A DNA stretch of 64,000 bases from Spongiactinospora rosea (GTDB taxonomy: Bacteria > Actinomycetota > Actinomycetes > Streptosporangiales > Streptosporangiaceae), in the NCBI RefSeq assembly GCF_003315795.1, contig NZ_QMEY01000004.1:372001-436000 (forward strand), given 5' to 3'. Under the pieces are notes generated by a model. It saw only the letters and a program-made list of their open reading frames with translations. It had not been told where the DNA came from and searched no databases. The position numbers were made by a program, and so were the translations under genes. Shown here piece after piece: positions 28,243-40,490 of this stretch; within the stretch, counting starts at the first letter, position 1; each line of letters opens with the position of its first letter.

Positions 28243-29102
28243 TCGAGGTCGTCGTACCCGGGCCCTACGCCACCGTCCAGGACCTGGGCAGGCCCGGCTA
28301 CGCGCATCTGGGCGTGCCGCGCTCGGGGGCGGCCGACGAGCGCGCCCTGACCCTGGCCAACCGCCTGGTCGGCAACCCGGAAGGGCACGCGGGCGTCGAG
28401 CTGACCTTCGGCGGGGCGCGGCTGCGGTTCGCCGGACCGGCCTGGATCGCCGTCACCGGCGCGCCCTGCCCGCTGCGCCTCGCCGGGCGGGCGGCGGCGA
28501 TGTACGCGCCGATCTGGGCGCCGGCGGGGGCGGAGCTGGCGATCGGGGCTCCCGCGGCGGGGCTGCGCACCTATCTGGCGGTGCGGGGCGGCGTCGAGGT
28601 CGAGGCGGTGCTCGGCAGCCGTTCGCACGATTCGCTGTCCGGGCTCGGACCGCCGCCGCTGCGTCCCGGCGACCGGCTGCCGGTGGGCGCGGCCGGCGAC
28701 CGGCCGATCACGGTCGATGCCGTGCCCGGCCCGGCGTTCCCGGCCGAGCCGGTGCTCGGCGTGCTGCCGGGGCCGCGCGAGGACTGGTTCACCGAGGCGG
28801 CGCTGCGCGCCTTCTACGGCACGCCGTACGACGTCACGCCGGACGGTAACCGCGTCGGGGTCCGGCTGAGCGGCGCGGCGCTGCACCGGGCCCGCGAGGG
28901 CGAGATCCCCAGCGAGGGCATGGTCACCGGCGCGGTCCAGGTGCCGCCAGACGGGCGGCCCATCGTCTTCCTGGCCGACCATCCCCCCACCGGCGGTTAT
29001 CCGGTGATCGGCGTGCTGACCTCCCGCGCCGTGGCGGTCGCCGCCCAGCTCCGCCCGGGCGACCAGGTCCGTTTCCGCCCCGGTGGGCCTGGAGCGCAGT
29101 GA
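28239..29102 (+). CDS. pxpC: 5-oxoprolinase subunit C (KipA family)
   Basis: The protein has 287 residues, starting at GTG 28239 overlapping the pxpB stop. Motifs of the biotin-dependent-carboxylase-like family: TVQDLGRPGYAHLGVPRSGAADERAL, VLPGPREDWFT, NRVGVRLSGAALHR, GEIPSEGMVTGAVQVPPDG and the end DHPPTGGYPVIGVLTS. It completes the PxpABC complex. No transporter or regulator gene accompanies the operon. A GC-rich hairpin follows the stop. Confidence 0.93.
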   Translation: MIEVVVPGPYATVQDLGRPGYAHLGVPRSGAADERALTLANRLVGNPEGHAGVELTFGGARLRFAGPAWIAVTGAPCPLRLAGRAAAMYAPIWAPAGAELAIGAPAAGLRTYLAVRGGVEVEAVLGSRSHDSLSGLGPPPLRPGDRLPVGAAGDRPITVDAVPGPAFPAEPVLGVLPGPREDWFTEAALRAFYGTPYDVTPDGNRVGVRLSGAALHRAREGEIPSEGMVTGAVQVPPDGRPIVFLADHPPTGGYPVIGVLTSRAVAVAAQLRPGDQVRFRPGGPGAQ

Positions 29103-29104
29103 GT

Positions 29105-29144
29105 CCGCTTCCCCCGTGCCGGCGTGCCGCCAGGGGGAAGGCGG
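29105..29144. terminator. Hairpin between convergent pxpC and the FMN reductase gene
   Basis: CCGCTTCCCCC pairs with GGGGGAAGGCGG (11 pairs, one bulge) around a 17-nt loop, just after pxpC and just beyond the end of the minus-strand gene. Confidence 0.5.
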
Positions 29145-29151
29145 TACGGCT

Positions 29152-29709
29152 TCATCGCGGATTCGTGGTGGACGCCCCGTCCAGGGCCTTGATGATCAGG
29201 TGGGCGGCACGGCCGAGTTCTTCGCGGACGTGGGGGGCGTCGATCTCTCCTGTCTCGGAGTTCACGTCGCCTCGCCCGACCGGTACCCCGACGCAGGCCT
29301 CGTCCACGACCGCCGCCCCGGTGTAGCCCAGGACGACGCGCAGCGCGCGATGGGCGCCCTGCGCACCGGTGGTGGACGACGAGATGTTGATCCAGCCCGC
29401 GGGCTTGCCGACGATCTCGACCCCGCCGACGGTCCAATCCAGCAAGTTCTTAAACGAACCGGGCAGATCTCCCGCGTACTCCGGCGTGCAGAACAGCAGC
29501 GCGTCGGCCTCGGCGATCAGCGCACGGAGGCGGACGACCTCGGAGGGAAGGGGGTCGACGTCGTCGTCCGGGTTGAAGTGGGGGAGCTTCATCAGATCGA
29601 GATAGGTCAGGCAGCGAGCCGCGGTAGGGAGGAGTTCGGGCACCGCCCGCACCACGGCGGTGTTGGTGGATCCTGCCCGTGTGCTGCCGCTGATCAAAAG
29701 GAGATTCAT
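29152..29709 (-). CDS. NADPH-dependent FMN reductase family oxidoreductase
   Basis: The protein has 185 residues, starting at ATG with the flavodoxin-like P-loop MNLLLISGSTRAGSTNT that binds the FMN phosphate. The second flavin-binding segment LLFCTPEYAGDLPGSFKNLLDW is also typical (the xxPEYxGxxPGxLKNxxDW pattern). Such enzymes reduce quinones, azo compounds, chromate or free FMN with NAD(P)H. The gene is monocistronic. A perfect 20-bp palindrome containing a TTGACA hexamer lies ~66 bp upstream of the start, so expression is probably under a dimeric regulator of MerR or TetR type encoded elsewhere. Confidence 0.88.
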   Translation of the reverse strand: MNLLLISGSTRAGSTNTAVVRAVPELLPTAARCLTYLDLMKLPHFNPDDDVDPLPSEVVRLRALIAEADALLFCTPEYAGDLPGSFKNLLDWTVGGVEIVGKPAGWINISSSTTGAQGAHRALRVVLGYTGAAVVDEACVGVPVGRGDVNSETGEIDAPHVREELGRAAHLIIKALDGASTTNPR

Positions 29710-29775
29710 GGCGCGGCCTCTCTGGAGAGCGAGCGGGGCGGTGCCCGACGGCGGGTTCGGCTGCTCAGGCTAGAA

Positions 29776-29795
29776 CCTTGACACCGGTGTCAAGG
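29776..29795. promoter_or_regulatory. Perfect 20-bp palindromic operator with embedded -35
   Basis: CCTTGACACCGGTGTCAAGG is fully self-complementary. Read on the minus strand it supplies TTGACA followed 15 bp later by TAGCCT, pointing at the FMN reductase gene. A palindrome over the -35/spacer is the usual layout of MerR-family promoters, although the spacer here is shorter than the 19-20 bp MerR norm, so a TetR-like repressor is equally possible. Confidence 0.6.
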
Positions 29796-29897
29796 CAAAT
29801 CCGGCATGAGCCAGGCGCAGGGCCGAACGGCGGCACCCGCGTCCGTACCCCCGCCTACCGCCGGCCGCGCCATGCAGGCCGTTTCACGCATCCCTGG

Positions 29898-31136
29898 TCA
29901 CTCCTCGTACTCGGGTGCCTTGAGCACGATCGCGGAGTTGAAGCCGCCCGCGCCGCGGGCAGCCACCAGGACCGTGTCGAGCGTGCCCTCCCGGGCCTCG
30001 GTGACCAGGTTCAGGCCGTGCCGCCGGGCCGCCTCGCGGGCGTCGACGTTGACCGTGGGCGGCAGCATGCCGTGCCTGATCGCCAGCGCGGCCCAGGCGA
30101 GATCCAGTGGCGCGCCCCCCGAGCACAGCCGCCCGGTCATCGTCTTCGGGACGGTCACCGGCACCCGCCGGTCGCCGAACACCTCCCGCAGCGCCCGCGC
30201 CTCCAGTTCGTCGCCGGACACGTCGCCCGCCCCGTCGGCGAAGACGGCGTCCACGTCGTCGGGCGTGCAGCCGGAGCGGGCGATCGCCTCGCGCATCGCC
30301 CTGGCGTACTGGCCGGACTGCATGGGCGGGCGGGTGGCGTCGGTCGCGTCGTGGGTCGCGGCCGACCCCGCCACCTCGGCGTACACGGTCGCGCCGCGCA
30401 GGTGCGCGCGCCGCCACTCCTCCACCACCAGCATCGCGCCGCCCTCCCCCGGCACCTGCCCGGTGGCGTCCGGGGCGAACGGCCGGTAGGCGGTGGCCGG
30501 GTCGGGGTCGCGGCTCAGCGTCTGCTGCCCGGCCTGGCAGGCCATGGCGTACGGGGACAGCGGCGCCTCGGTGCCGCCGGTCACCACCACGCCGGTGCCC
30601 CTGCCGATCAGCCGCCGGGCCTGGGCCAGCGCGTCCACGCCGCCCGCCGCGTCGGCGACCAGGACCCCGCAGGCCCCCTTGAGCTGGTGCTTGATCGAGA
30701 TCTGGCCGCTGCTGGCCGCGTAGAACCAGCCGATCGACTGGTAGGCGCTCACCGAGCGCGGGCCCTCCTTGTAGAGGGCGTGGATCTCCCGCTGCCCGAA
30801 GGCGTTGCCGCCGGACGCCGCCGCCGTCACCACCGAGAGGTGGAAGGGGAACTCCTTTCGCGTGTCCAGACCGGCGTCGGCCAGCGCCAGATCGGTGGCC
30901 GCCAGCGCCATCCACGTCCAGCGGTCGGTCTGGACGATCAGGCGGTTGGCCACGAACTCGGTCTCATCGAAGCCGGGCACCTGCCCGGCGACCCGCACCG
31001 GCAGGCCGGACGCGGTGCGGTCGGGCAACTCCCGGATACCGCTGCGCCCGGCCAGCCCGGCCAGCCAGTGGTCGGCCGTGCCGATGCCGGTCGGGGCGAC
31101 CACCCCGATGCCGCTGATCACCGCCCGTTGCCGCAC
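29898..31136 (-). CDS. Type II PKS chain-length factor (KS-beta)
   Basis: The protein has 412 residues, starting at GTG 31136, 3 nt after the KS-alpha stop. It has the ketosynthase fold (AVISGIGVVAPTGIG, GEGGAMLVVEEWRRA, TVPKTMTGRLCSGGAPLDLAWAALAI) but the nucleophile Cys region reads VLVADAAGGVDALAQ. In classic chain-length factors the equivalent stretch is VAEQAGG with a Gln. Here an Ala occupies that site, so the usual KSQ-like Gln is missing. The active-site His motifs of KS-alpha are also absent. It should heterodimerise with KS-alpha and set polyketide length. It is the last gene of the minus-strand PKS operon. Confidence 0.88.
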   Translation of the reverse strand: MRQRAVISGIGVVAPTGIGTADHWLAGLAGRSGIRELPDRTASGLPVRVAGQVPGFDETEFVANRLIVQTDRWTWMALAATDLALADAGLDTRKEFPFHLSVVTAAASGGNAFGQREIHALYKEGPRSVSAYQSIGWFYAASSGQISIKHQLKGACGVLVADAAGGVDALAQARRLIGRGTGVVVTGGTEAPLSPYAMACQAGQQTLSRDPDPATAYRPFAPDATGQVPGEGGAMLVVEEWRRAHLRGATVYAEVAGSAATHDATDATRPPMQSGQYARAMREAIARSGCTPDDVDAVFADGAGDVSGDELEARALREVFGDRRVPVTVPKTMTGRLCSGGAPLDLAWAALAIRHGMLPPTVNVDAREAARRHGLNLVTEAREGTLDTVLVAARGAGGFNSAIVLKAPEYEE

Positions 31137-31139
31137 TCG

Positions 31140-33543
<2,404 letters not shown>

Positions 33544-33552
33544 AGGCCGGGC

Positions 33553-34920
33553 TCATAGGCCGCCCGCCAGGAGGTCGTTGACGAACCCGGTGGTGTGCCG
33601 CCCGTCGGCGAAGACCGGATGGCCCAGCAGCCGGCGGAGCAGCGGGATGGTGGTCCGCATCCCCGGGCCGTCCACGACGGTCTCGGCCAGCGCGCGTTCG
33701 GCCCGGGCGATGGCCTGCTCGCGGGTGCCTCCCCAGGCGACCAGCTTGGCGATCAGCGAGTCGTAGTAGGGCGGGACCGTGCCGCCCGCCACGAACCCCG
33801 CGTCCACCCTGATGCCGGGGCCGCCGGGGAGGTCCAGCCGATCCAGCCGGCCCGGGGTCGGCCGGAACTCGGCGCCGGGGTCCTCGGCGTTGATCCGGCA
33901 CTCCACTGCCGCGCCGTCCAGGCGGACGTCGTGCTGGGTGTAGCCCAGCGCCTCGCCCGCGGCGATGCGGATCTGCTCGCGGACCAGGTCCAGGCCGGTG
34001 ATCATCTCGGTCACCGGGTGCTCGACCTGGATGCGCGCGTTGATCTCCATGAAGGTCGCCGCGCCGTCCGGGGCCAGCAGGAACTCCATCGTGCCCGCCC
34101 CGGTGTAGCCGACGCTCAGCGCCCCGCGCACGGCGTGCCGCCCCAGCTCCGCGCGCTGCCCGTCGGACAGCCCGGGGGCCGGGGCCTCCTCCACCAGCTT
34201 CTGGTTCCTGCGCTGCAGCGAGCAGTCGCGCTCGCCCAGGTGGACCGCGCCGCCGTGGCCGTCGCAGAGGATCTGCACCTCCACGTGCCTGGCCCCCGGC
34301 ACGTAACGCTCCAGGTAGACGTCGCCGTTGCCGAACAGGGCGCGGGCCAGCGCCACGGTCTCGCGGTAGGCGTCGCGCAGCTCGGCCGGTGAGCCCGCCA
34401 CGGCGATGCCGCGCCCGCCGCCGCCCGCCGCGGCCTTGACCACCACCGGGTAGCCGGTGGTGGCGGCGGCGATCCGCTCGGCCTCGGCCAGGCTCGTCAC
34501 CGGCCCGGCGCTGCCCGGCAGCACCGGGAGCCCGGCCTCGGCCATCAGGCCGCGCACCCGCGCCTTGTCGCCGACGCGTTCCATGACCTCGGGGGCGGGC
34601 CCGATGAACGTGATCCCGTTCTCCGCGCACACCCGGGCGAAGTCGGCGTCTTCCGACAGGAAGCCGTACCCGGGGTGGACGGCGTCGGCCCCGTGCCGCC
34701 GGGCCGCCTCGATCAGGCTCGGCATGTAGAGGTAGCTGCGCCGCGAGGGCGGCGGCCCGACGCACACCGCCTCGTCGGCGAACGCCACGAACGGCGCGCC
34801 GGCGTCGGCCGTGGAGTGGACCGCCACGCACGGGACGCCCATCTCCCGGCACGTCCGGGCCACCCGCAGCGCGATCTCGCCGCGGTTGGCGATCAGGATC
34901 TTCTTGAACGGCGCGCTCAC
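33553..34920 (-). CDS. accC: Acetyl-CoA carboxylase, biotin carboxylase subunit
   Basis: The protein has 455 residues, the standard length. It starts at GTG 34920 (MSAPFKKILIANRGEIALRV), overlapping the accB stop (GTGA); the frame upstream of this is read-through. ATP-grasp fold: ATP lid KAAAGGGGRGI, HVEVQILCDGHG, ERDCSLQRRNQKLVEEAPAP and the catalytic EINARIQVEHPVTEMITGLDL. It carboxylates the biotin on AccB with bicarbonate and ATP. Linkage to a type II PKS operon implies a dedicated malonyl-CoA supply, known from a few aromatic polyketide clusters (for example jadomycin). Confidence 0.93.
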   Translation of the reverse strand: MSAPFKKILIANRGEIALRVARTCREMGVPCVAVHSTADAGAPFVAFADEAVCVGPPPSRRSYLYMPSLIEAARRHGADAVHPGYGFLSEDADFARVCAENGITFIGPAPEVMERVGDKARVRGLMAEAGLPVLPGSAGPVTSLAEAERIAAATTGYPVVVKAAAGGGGRGIAVAGSPAELRDAYRETVALARALFGNGDVYLERYVPGARHVEVQILCDGHGGAVHLGERDCSLQRRNQKLVEEAPAPGLSDGQRAELGRHAVRGALSVGYTGAGTMEFLLAPDGAATFMEINARIQVEHPVTEMITGLDLVREQIRIAAGEALGYTQHDVRLDGAAVECRINAEDPGAEFRPTPGRLDRLDLPGGPGIRVDAGFVAGGTVPPYYDSLIAKLVAWGGTREQAIARAERALAETVVDGPGMRTTIPLLRRLLGHPVFADGRHTTGFVNDLLAGGL

Positions 34921-35397
34921 GTCGCGCCCTCCACTCTGACCCGCAGCAGCTCCTGGCCGTACTCGACCGGCTGCCCGTCGGCCACCAGGATCTCCACGAC
35001 CTCGCCCGGCCACTCGCACGGCACCTGGTTCATCAGCTTCATCGCCTCGACGATGCCCACCGGCTGCCCGGCCGAGAGCCGGTCGCCCTCGCGGACGAAC
35101 GGGGCCTCGCCGGGCTGCGGAGCGGCGTAGAAAGTGCCGACCAGCGGGGCGCGTACGGCCTTCACCTGCGGATCGGCGGCGGCGGGAGACGCCGGCGCGG
35201 GCAGGGCGGGCGCGTCGTCGCCGAGCCGCGCGGGCTCCGCCGCGGCCGGGCGCGCCCAGGCGATCTCCAGCGAGCACTCCCCGACCCGCAGCGCGACCCG
35301 CTCGACCGCGCCGGGGATCGTCTTGACCAGGCTGCTCACCTCCGCCCGCAGCAGGCGCAGCTCCTCACCGCGCGCCGAGCCCGGCGCCATCGGCTCA

Positions 35398-35405
<8 letters not shown>
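34917..35405 (-). CDS. accB: Acetyl-CoA carboxylase biotin carboxyl carrier protein
   Basis: The protein has 162 residues. The N-terminal half is an acidic helical segment plus an Ala/Pro-rich hinge (PALPAPASPAAADP). The C-terminal biotinyl domain (~80-160) contains EAMKLMN with biotinylated Lys123 and the thumb-like PLVGTFYAAPQPGEAPFV typical of acetyl-CoA carboxylase carriers. It overlaps the accA/D gene by 8 nt and accC by 4 nt. It should shuttle carboxybiotin between AccC and the carboxyltransferase encoded just upstream. Confidence 0.93.
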
Positions 35406-37224
<1,819 letters not shown>

Positions 37225-37299
37225 GGTTGTCTCCAGTCGTGGCTAGTGGTGACTCCGGTCAGGACACCGGCCAGAACACCGCTCTGGTCACAGGCCACG

Positions 37300-38082
37300 C
37301 TAGGCAGCCCCGTCCGCCCTGTCGCCCGCCGACGACATGAACTCCCGTCTCCCCTTTCCGGTGGACACGATCGTCTGATCGAGGGAGTCCCAGCCCTGGC
37401 CCGGCTGGATGAGACCGCGCTCATACGCGTAGATGACGACCTGCACGCGGTCGCGCACGCCGAGCTTCTGGTAGAGGTGCTGGACGTGCGACTTGACCGT
37501 GCTCTCGCCCAGCAGCAGCATGCGGGCCATGTCCTCGTTGCGGTAGCCGCGCACCAGCAGCCGGAAGACGTCGACCTCCCGGTCGGTCAGCCCGATCAGC
37601 TCGGGCACCGCCGAGGCCGAGAGCACCGGCCTGCGGGCGAACTCCTCGATCAGCCGCCGGGTGACCGACGGCGACAGCAGCGCCTCGCCCGCCGCCACCG
37701 TGCGGACCGCGCCGACGAGCTGCTCGGTCGGGGTGTCCTTGAGGACGAAGCCGCTCGCCCCGGCCCGCAGCGCCTCATAGAGGTTTTCGTCCTGGTCGTA
37801 CATCGTCAGGATCAGCACGCGGGTGACCGCTCCGCCGCCCGCGGCGGGCGGGCCGCCGTGCGCGGTGAAGATCTCCCTGGTGGCCTCCAGGCCGCCCATC
37901 CGGGGCATGTTGATATCCATCAGGACGACGTCGGGGCGCAGCGCGCGGACCTGTCTGATCGCCTCCACGCCGTTGGCCGCCTCGCCGACCACCGACAGAT
38001 CGCGCACCCCCTCGAACGTCGCCCGCAGCCCGCTGCGGACCAGCGGCTGATCATCGACAATGAGCAGACGGACACATCTCAT
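37300..38082 (-). CDS. NarL/LuxR-type two-component response regulator
   Basis: The protein has 260 residues. The receiver domain begins MRCVRLLIVDDQPLVRSGL with the acidic pocket and phospho-acceptor Asp56 in VVLMDINMPRMGG; the Thr and Lys sites are in LILTMYD and GFVLKDTP. The LuxR-type HTH lies at ~175-235 (LTDREVDVFRLLVRGYRNEDMARMLLLGESTVKSHVQHLYQKLGV). The C-terminus extends ~25 residues beyond the usual end (GWDSLDQTIVSTGKGRREF). Its gene overlaps the histidine kinase gene by 32 nt and lies upstream of the PKS operon on the same strand, so it is a plausible cluster-situated activator. Confidence 0.9.
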   Translation of the reverse strand: MRCVRLLIVDDQPLVRSGLRATFEGVRDLSVVGEAANGVEAIRQVRALRPDVVLMDINMPRMGGLEATREIFTAHGGPPAAGGGAVTRVLILTMYDQDENLYEALRAGASGFVLKDTPTEQLVGAVRTVAAGEALLSPSVTRRLIEEFARRPVLSASAVPELIGLTDREVDVFRLLVRGYRNEDMARMLLLGESTVKSHVQHLYQKLGVRDRVQVVIYAYERGLIQPGQGWDSLDQTIVSTGKGRREFMSSAGDRADGAA

Positions 38083-38980
38083 GAGCTTCCCCCGTCTCTG
38101 TGGATCGTCTGGCGTGCCCGCGCGCCTGCCGCAGGGCCTGCTCCTCGGCCGGCAGCCAGGCCTGCACCACGAAGCCGCCGGAGGTGAGCGGGCCGCAGAC
38201 GAACCCGCCGCCCTCGGTGATCACGCTTTCCCGCAGCCCGGCCAGCCCGTGGCCGCCCGCCGCGCGCGGCACGTAGCCGGCGGGCCGCCCGCAGCCGTTG
38301 CGCACGCTCACCGAAAGCCGGTCGCCGCCGAACCCGAGCCGCACCCGGACCGTCGAGCCGTCGCCGTGCTTGAGCGCGTTGGTGAGCCCTTCCCTGACCA
38401 CGCGCAGGGCGATGGCCTCGACCGGCTCGGGCAGCCTGCGCTCGGCGCCGGAGATGGCCAGCTCGACGGGACCGCCCGGCTCGTCGTGGGGCACCTGGGA
38501 GACCACCGTTGCCACCTGGGCCGACAGCGGGTCGGCGCGGTCGGGCGCGGCCTGCGCGCGGTCGCCGCGCAGCACGCCCACCGTGCGGCGCATGTCGGCG
38601 AGCACGACGCGGACCATGTCGTCGATCGACTCGGCCACCGGGCGCGCCTGCGGCGCGAGGGGCGGCAGCCTGCGGGCCTGCATCGCGATCATCAGCAGGC
38701 CGTGGCCCACCGTGTCGTGCAGCTCTCTGGCGATGCGGCGGCGCTCGCGTAACACCTCGGCCGCCACCGCGCCGGCCACCGGGCCCGCTCCGGCGTCGAT
38801 CCGCACGGCGGCATCGATGTCGGCATTCGTGTCGGCATTCGTGTCGGCATCGGTATCGGCGTCAGCGCCCGCCTGCTCGGCCGCGCGCCCGCCGCCCCGC
38901 CCGATCGCGCGCAGCACCAGGGACGCGCCGACCGCCAGCAGCGCCCCAAGGGCGGCGGCGCCGAAACACTCTCTTCCCAT
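38051..38980 (-). CDS. Two-component sensor histidine kinase (HisKA_3 type)
   Basis: The protein has 309 residues from ATG 38980; an open frame extends to 39109 but lacks a good ribosome-binding site. One N-terminal hydrophobic segment (FGAAALGALLAVGASLVL) is followed by a linker with tandem DADT/NADT tetrapeptides. The HisKA_3 dimerisation helix holds phospho-acceptor His88 in RRIARELHDTVGHGL. The HATPase domain shows VREGLTNALKHGDGS and GGHGLAGLRE. Codon 77 (38750-38752) is TTA, a potential bldA-dependent switch. It has only one membrane segment and no obvious sensor domain. It should phosphorylate the overlapping NarL-type regulator. Confidence 0.87.
   Translation of the reverse strand: MGRECFGAAALGALLAVGASLVLRAIGRGGGRAAEQAGADADTDADTNADTNADIDAAVRIDAGAGPVAGAVAAEVLRERRRIARELHDTVGHGLLMIAMQARRLPPLAPQARPVAESIDDMVRVVLADMRRTVGVLRGDRAQAAPDRADPLSAQVATVVSQVPHDEPGGPVELAISGAERRLPEPVEAIALRVVREGLTNALKHGDGSTVRVRLGFGGDRLSVSVRNGCGRPAGYVPRAAGGHGLAGLRESVITEGGGFVCGPLTSGGFVVQAWLPAEEQALRQARGHARRSTETGEAHEMCPSAHCR
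38812..38863 (-). repeat. 12-bp tandem microrepeat encoding DADT-type tetrapeptides
   Basis: GGCATTCGTGTC-type 12-bp units are repeated about four times (coding strand GACACGAATGCC and variants), giving Asp-Ala-Asp-Thr-Asp-Ala-Asp-Thr-Asn-Ala-Asp-Thr in the linker of the histidine kinase. Unit number could vary between strains without breaking the frame. Confidence 0.65.
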
Positions 38981-39158
38981 CACGGCACCCTGGCTCCCGT
39001 TCAGCACCGAGTCGTGCACGCCGGCGACGTACACTAACTCATTGTTGCTGACCGTATGCGAAGAGTAAAGAGCGCGTAAGGTCCACTCGCCTCCCGACTG
39101 CGCGGACACGCCACGAAAGGGCGGCCGGCGCGGTGCGGGCGCCGGCCGCGGGGCCCGG

Positions 39159-39506
39159 TCAGGCGACGTGGACGGGGCCGGAGGCGCTGCGCTCGGCGAT
39201 CATCGTGTGCAGCTCCATGCGCGCCGTACGCCGCAGCCGCCGCAGTCCGGCGGTGACCGTGTCCTGTTCCTCACTCCTCTCGAACGCCCGGAACGCCGCC
39301 CGGTCCACCCAGTCCGACGTGATCACGTACGTGGGCTCGGCCGCGTCGGTCCGGCACAGCGTCTGACGGACGCAGCCGGGCCACCGGCCGGCCCAGTCGG
39401 CCACCTCCGCCCAGGCCCGCTCGAACTCCGCGGTGTCGGCCGGCCGAACGGTGAAGACGAGCACCGCCCGCACCGGTGGCCCTGGATGGGGCCCGGTGTC
39501 CATCAT
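39159..39506 (-). CDS. ABM-domain protein (antibiotic biosynthesis monooxygenase family)
   Basis: The protein has 115 residues, starting at ATG 39506 (or the adjacent ATG at 39503), with GGAGG upstream. The ferredoxin-like alpha/beta barrel pattern is visible: AVLVFTVRPADTAEFERAWAEVADWAGRWPGCVRQTL, then EPTYVITSDWVDRAAFRAFER. Small cofactor-free ABM enzymes such as TcmH and ActVA-Orf6 oxidise anthrones to quinones, and others act as heme oxygenase-like enzymes. Its place beside the PKS genes suggests ring oxidation of the polyketide. A second ABM-like gene lies at 40491. Confidence 0.75.
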   Translation of the reverse strand: MMDTGPHPGPPVRAVLVFTVRPADTAEFERAWAEVADWAGRWPGCVRQTLCRTDAAEPTYVITSDWVDRAAFRAFERSEEQDTVTAGLRRLRRTARMELHTMIAERSASGPVHVA

Positions 39507-39518
39507 CCGTCCTCCTAA

Positions 39519-39554
39519 TGATCCGCCTGATGATCCGCTGAGGATCGTGATCCG
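39519..39554. repeat. Direct repeats TGATCCGC upstream of the ABM and ketoreductase genes
   Basis: TGATCCGC occurs at 39519 and 39531 (12-bp period) and TGATCCG at 39548, in the 221-bp gap between the divergent ABM (minus) and ketoreductase (plus) genes. Direct heptamer-type repeats are a common form of activator site in antibiotic clusters, but no regulator of that class is seen in the window. Confidence 0.45.
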
Positions 39555-39727
39555 TGGTCGCCGAATCTCATGAGCCGTCCCTGCCAGAGTTCCGCCGGAA
39601 TCGGCCGCCGTCTTCCCGCCGCCGTACCGGTCGCCCCCTCCGTCGCGTGGTGGAGACGCTGGCCCTGCGGAGGTAGACAGCGCTGATAGGCAATGACCGT
39701 GGACCGGACGACCACGGGAGGAGACCC

Positions 39728-40456
39728 ATGGAGTTGAAACTGGACGGCAAGCGCGCGCTGGTGACGGGGGGGACGCGGGGCATCGGCCGCGCCGTCGCGC
39801 TGACCCTCGCCGGGGCGGGCGCCGACGTCGTCACCTGCTACCGGCAGGAGTCGGAGGCCGTCGAGTCGATTCGGCGCGACCTCCGGCTGACCGGCGGCGA
39901 CCACCATGTGATCCAGGCCGACGTGAGCGACCACGAGCGGGTCGCCCACCTTGCCGCCGAGTGCCGGGCCCGGCTCGGCGGGCTCGACGTGGTGGTCAAC
40001 AACGCCGGCGCCATCTCGCACGTCGCGTTCGCCGACCTGTCCCACGAGGAGTGGCGGCGGATCGTGGAGACCAACCTCACCGGCGCCTTCTCCGTGGTCC
40101 ATGAGACGCTGCCGCTGCTGTCGGCGGGCGGCTCGGTCGTCCTGATCGGCTCGCGGGTCGCCACGGTGGGGCTGCCGATGCGGGCCCACTACACCGCCTC
40201 CAAGGCGGGCCTGGTGGGGCTGTCGCGCACGCTGAGCAAGGAGCTGGGGCCCAAGGGCATCCGGATCAACGTGGTCCAGCCGGGCGTCATCCAGACCATC
40301 GACATCCCCGCGGGCCGGGCCGACCACTACAAGTCGATCATCAGCCTGGGCCGCCTCGGGCAGGCGGAGGAGGTCGCCAACGTGGTCGCGTTCCTCGCCA
40401 GCGACCTGGCCGGCTACGTGACGGGAGCTACCATCGACGTTGACGGGGGCACGTGA
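39728..40456 (+). CDS. SDR-family ketoreductase (FabG-like)
   Basis: The protein has 242 residues, starting at ATG 39728 with GGGAGGAG upstream. Rossmann motif is ALVTGGTRGIGRAVA (TGxxxGIG), then NNAGAIS, catalytic Ser in VLIGSRVAT and the YxxxK motif in HYTASKAG. The ending ATIDVDGGT is typical of FabG-like SDRs. Beside a type II PKS it most likely reduces one keto group of the nascent chain, but a FabG-like role in fatty acid metabolism cannot be excluded. It is the first gene of a + strand pair with the second ABM gene. Confidence 0.85.
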   Translation: MELKLDGKRALVTGGTRGIGRAVALTLAGAGADVVTCYRQESEAVESIRRDLRLTGGDHHVIQADVSDHERVAHLAAECRARLGGLDVVVNNAGAISHVAFADLSHEEWRRIVETNLTGAFSVVHETLPLLSAGGSVVLIGSRVATVGLPMRAHYTASKAGLVGLSRTLSKELGPKGIRINVVQPGVIQTIDIPAGRADHYKSIISLGRLGQAEEVANVVAFLASDLAGYVTGATIDVDGGT

Positions 40457-40490
40457 TCGTGCCCCGGTGCGGGCATGAGGAGGTCGTTTG

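Noticed and set aside
40488..40490. TTG start for the second ABM gene
   Set aside because: The GTG at 40491 has ideal spacing from AGGAGG, and the TTG adds only one residue.
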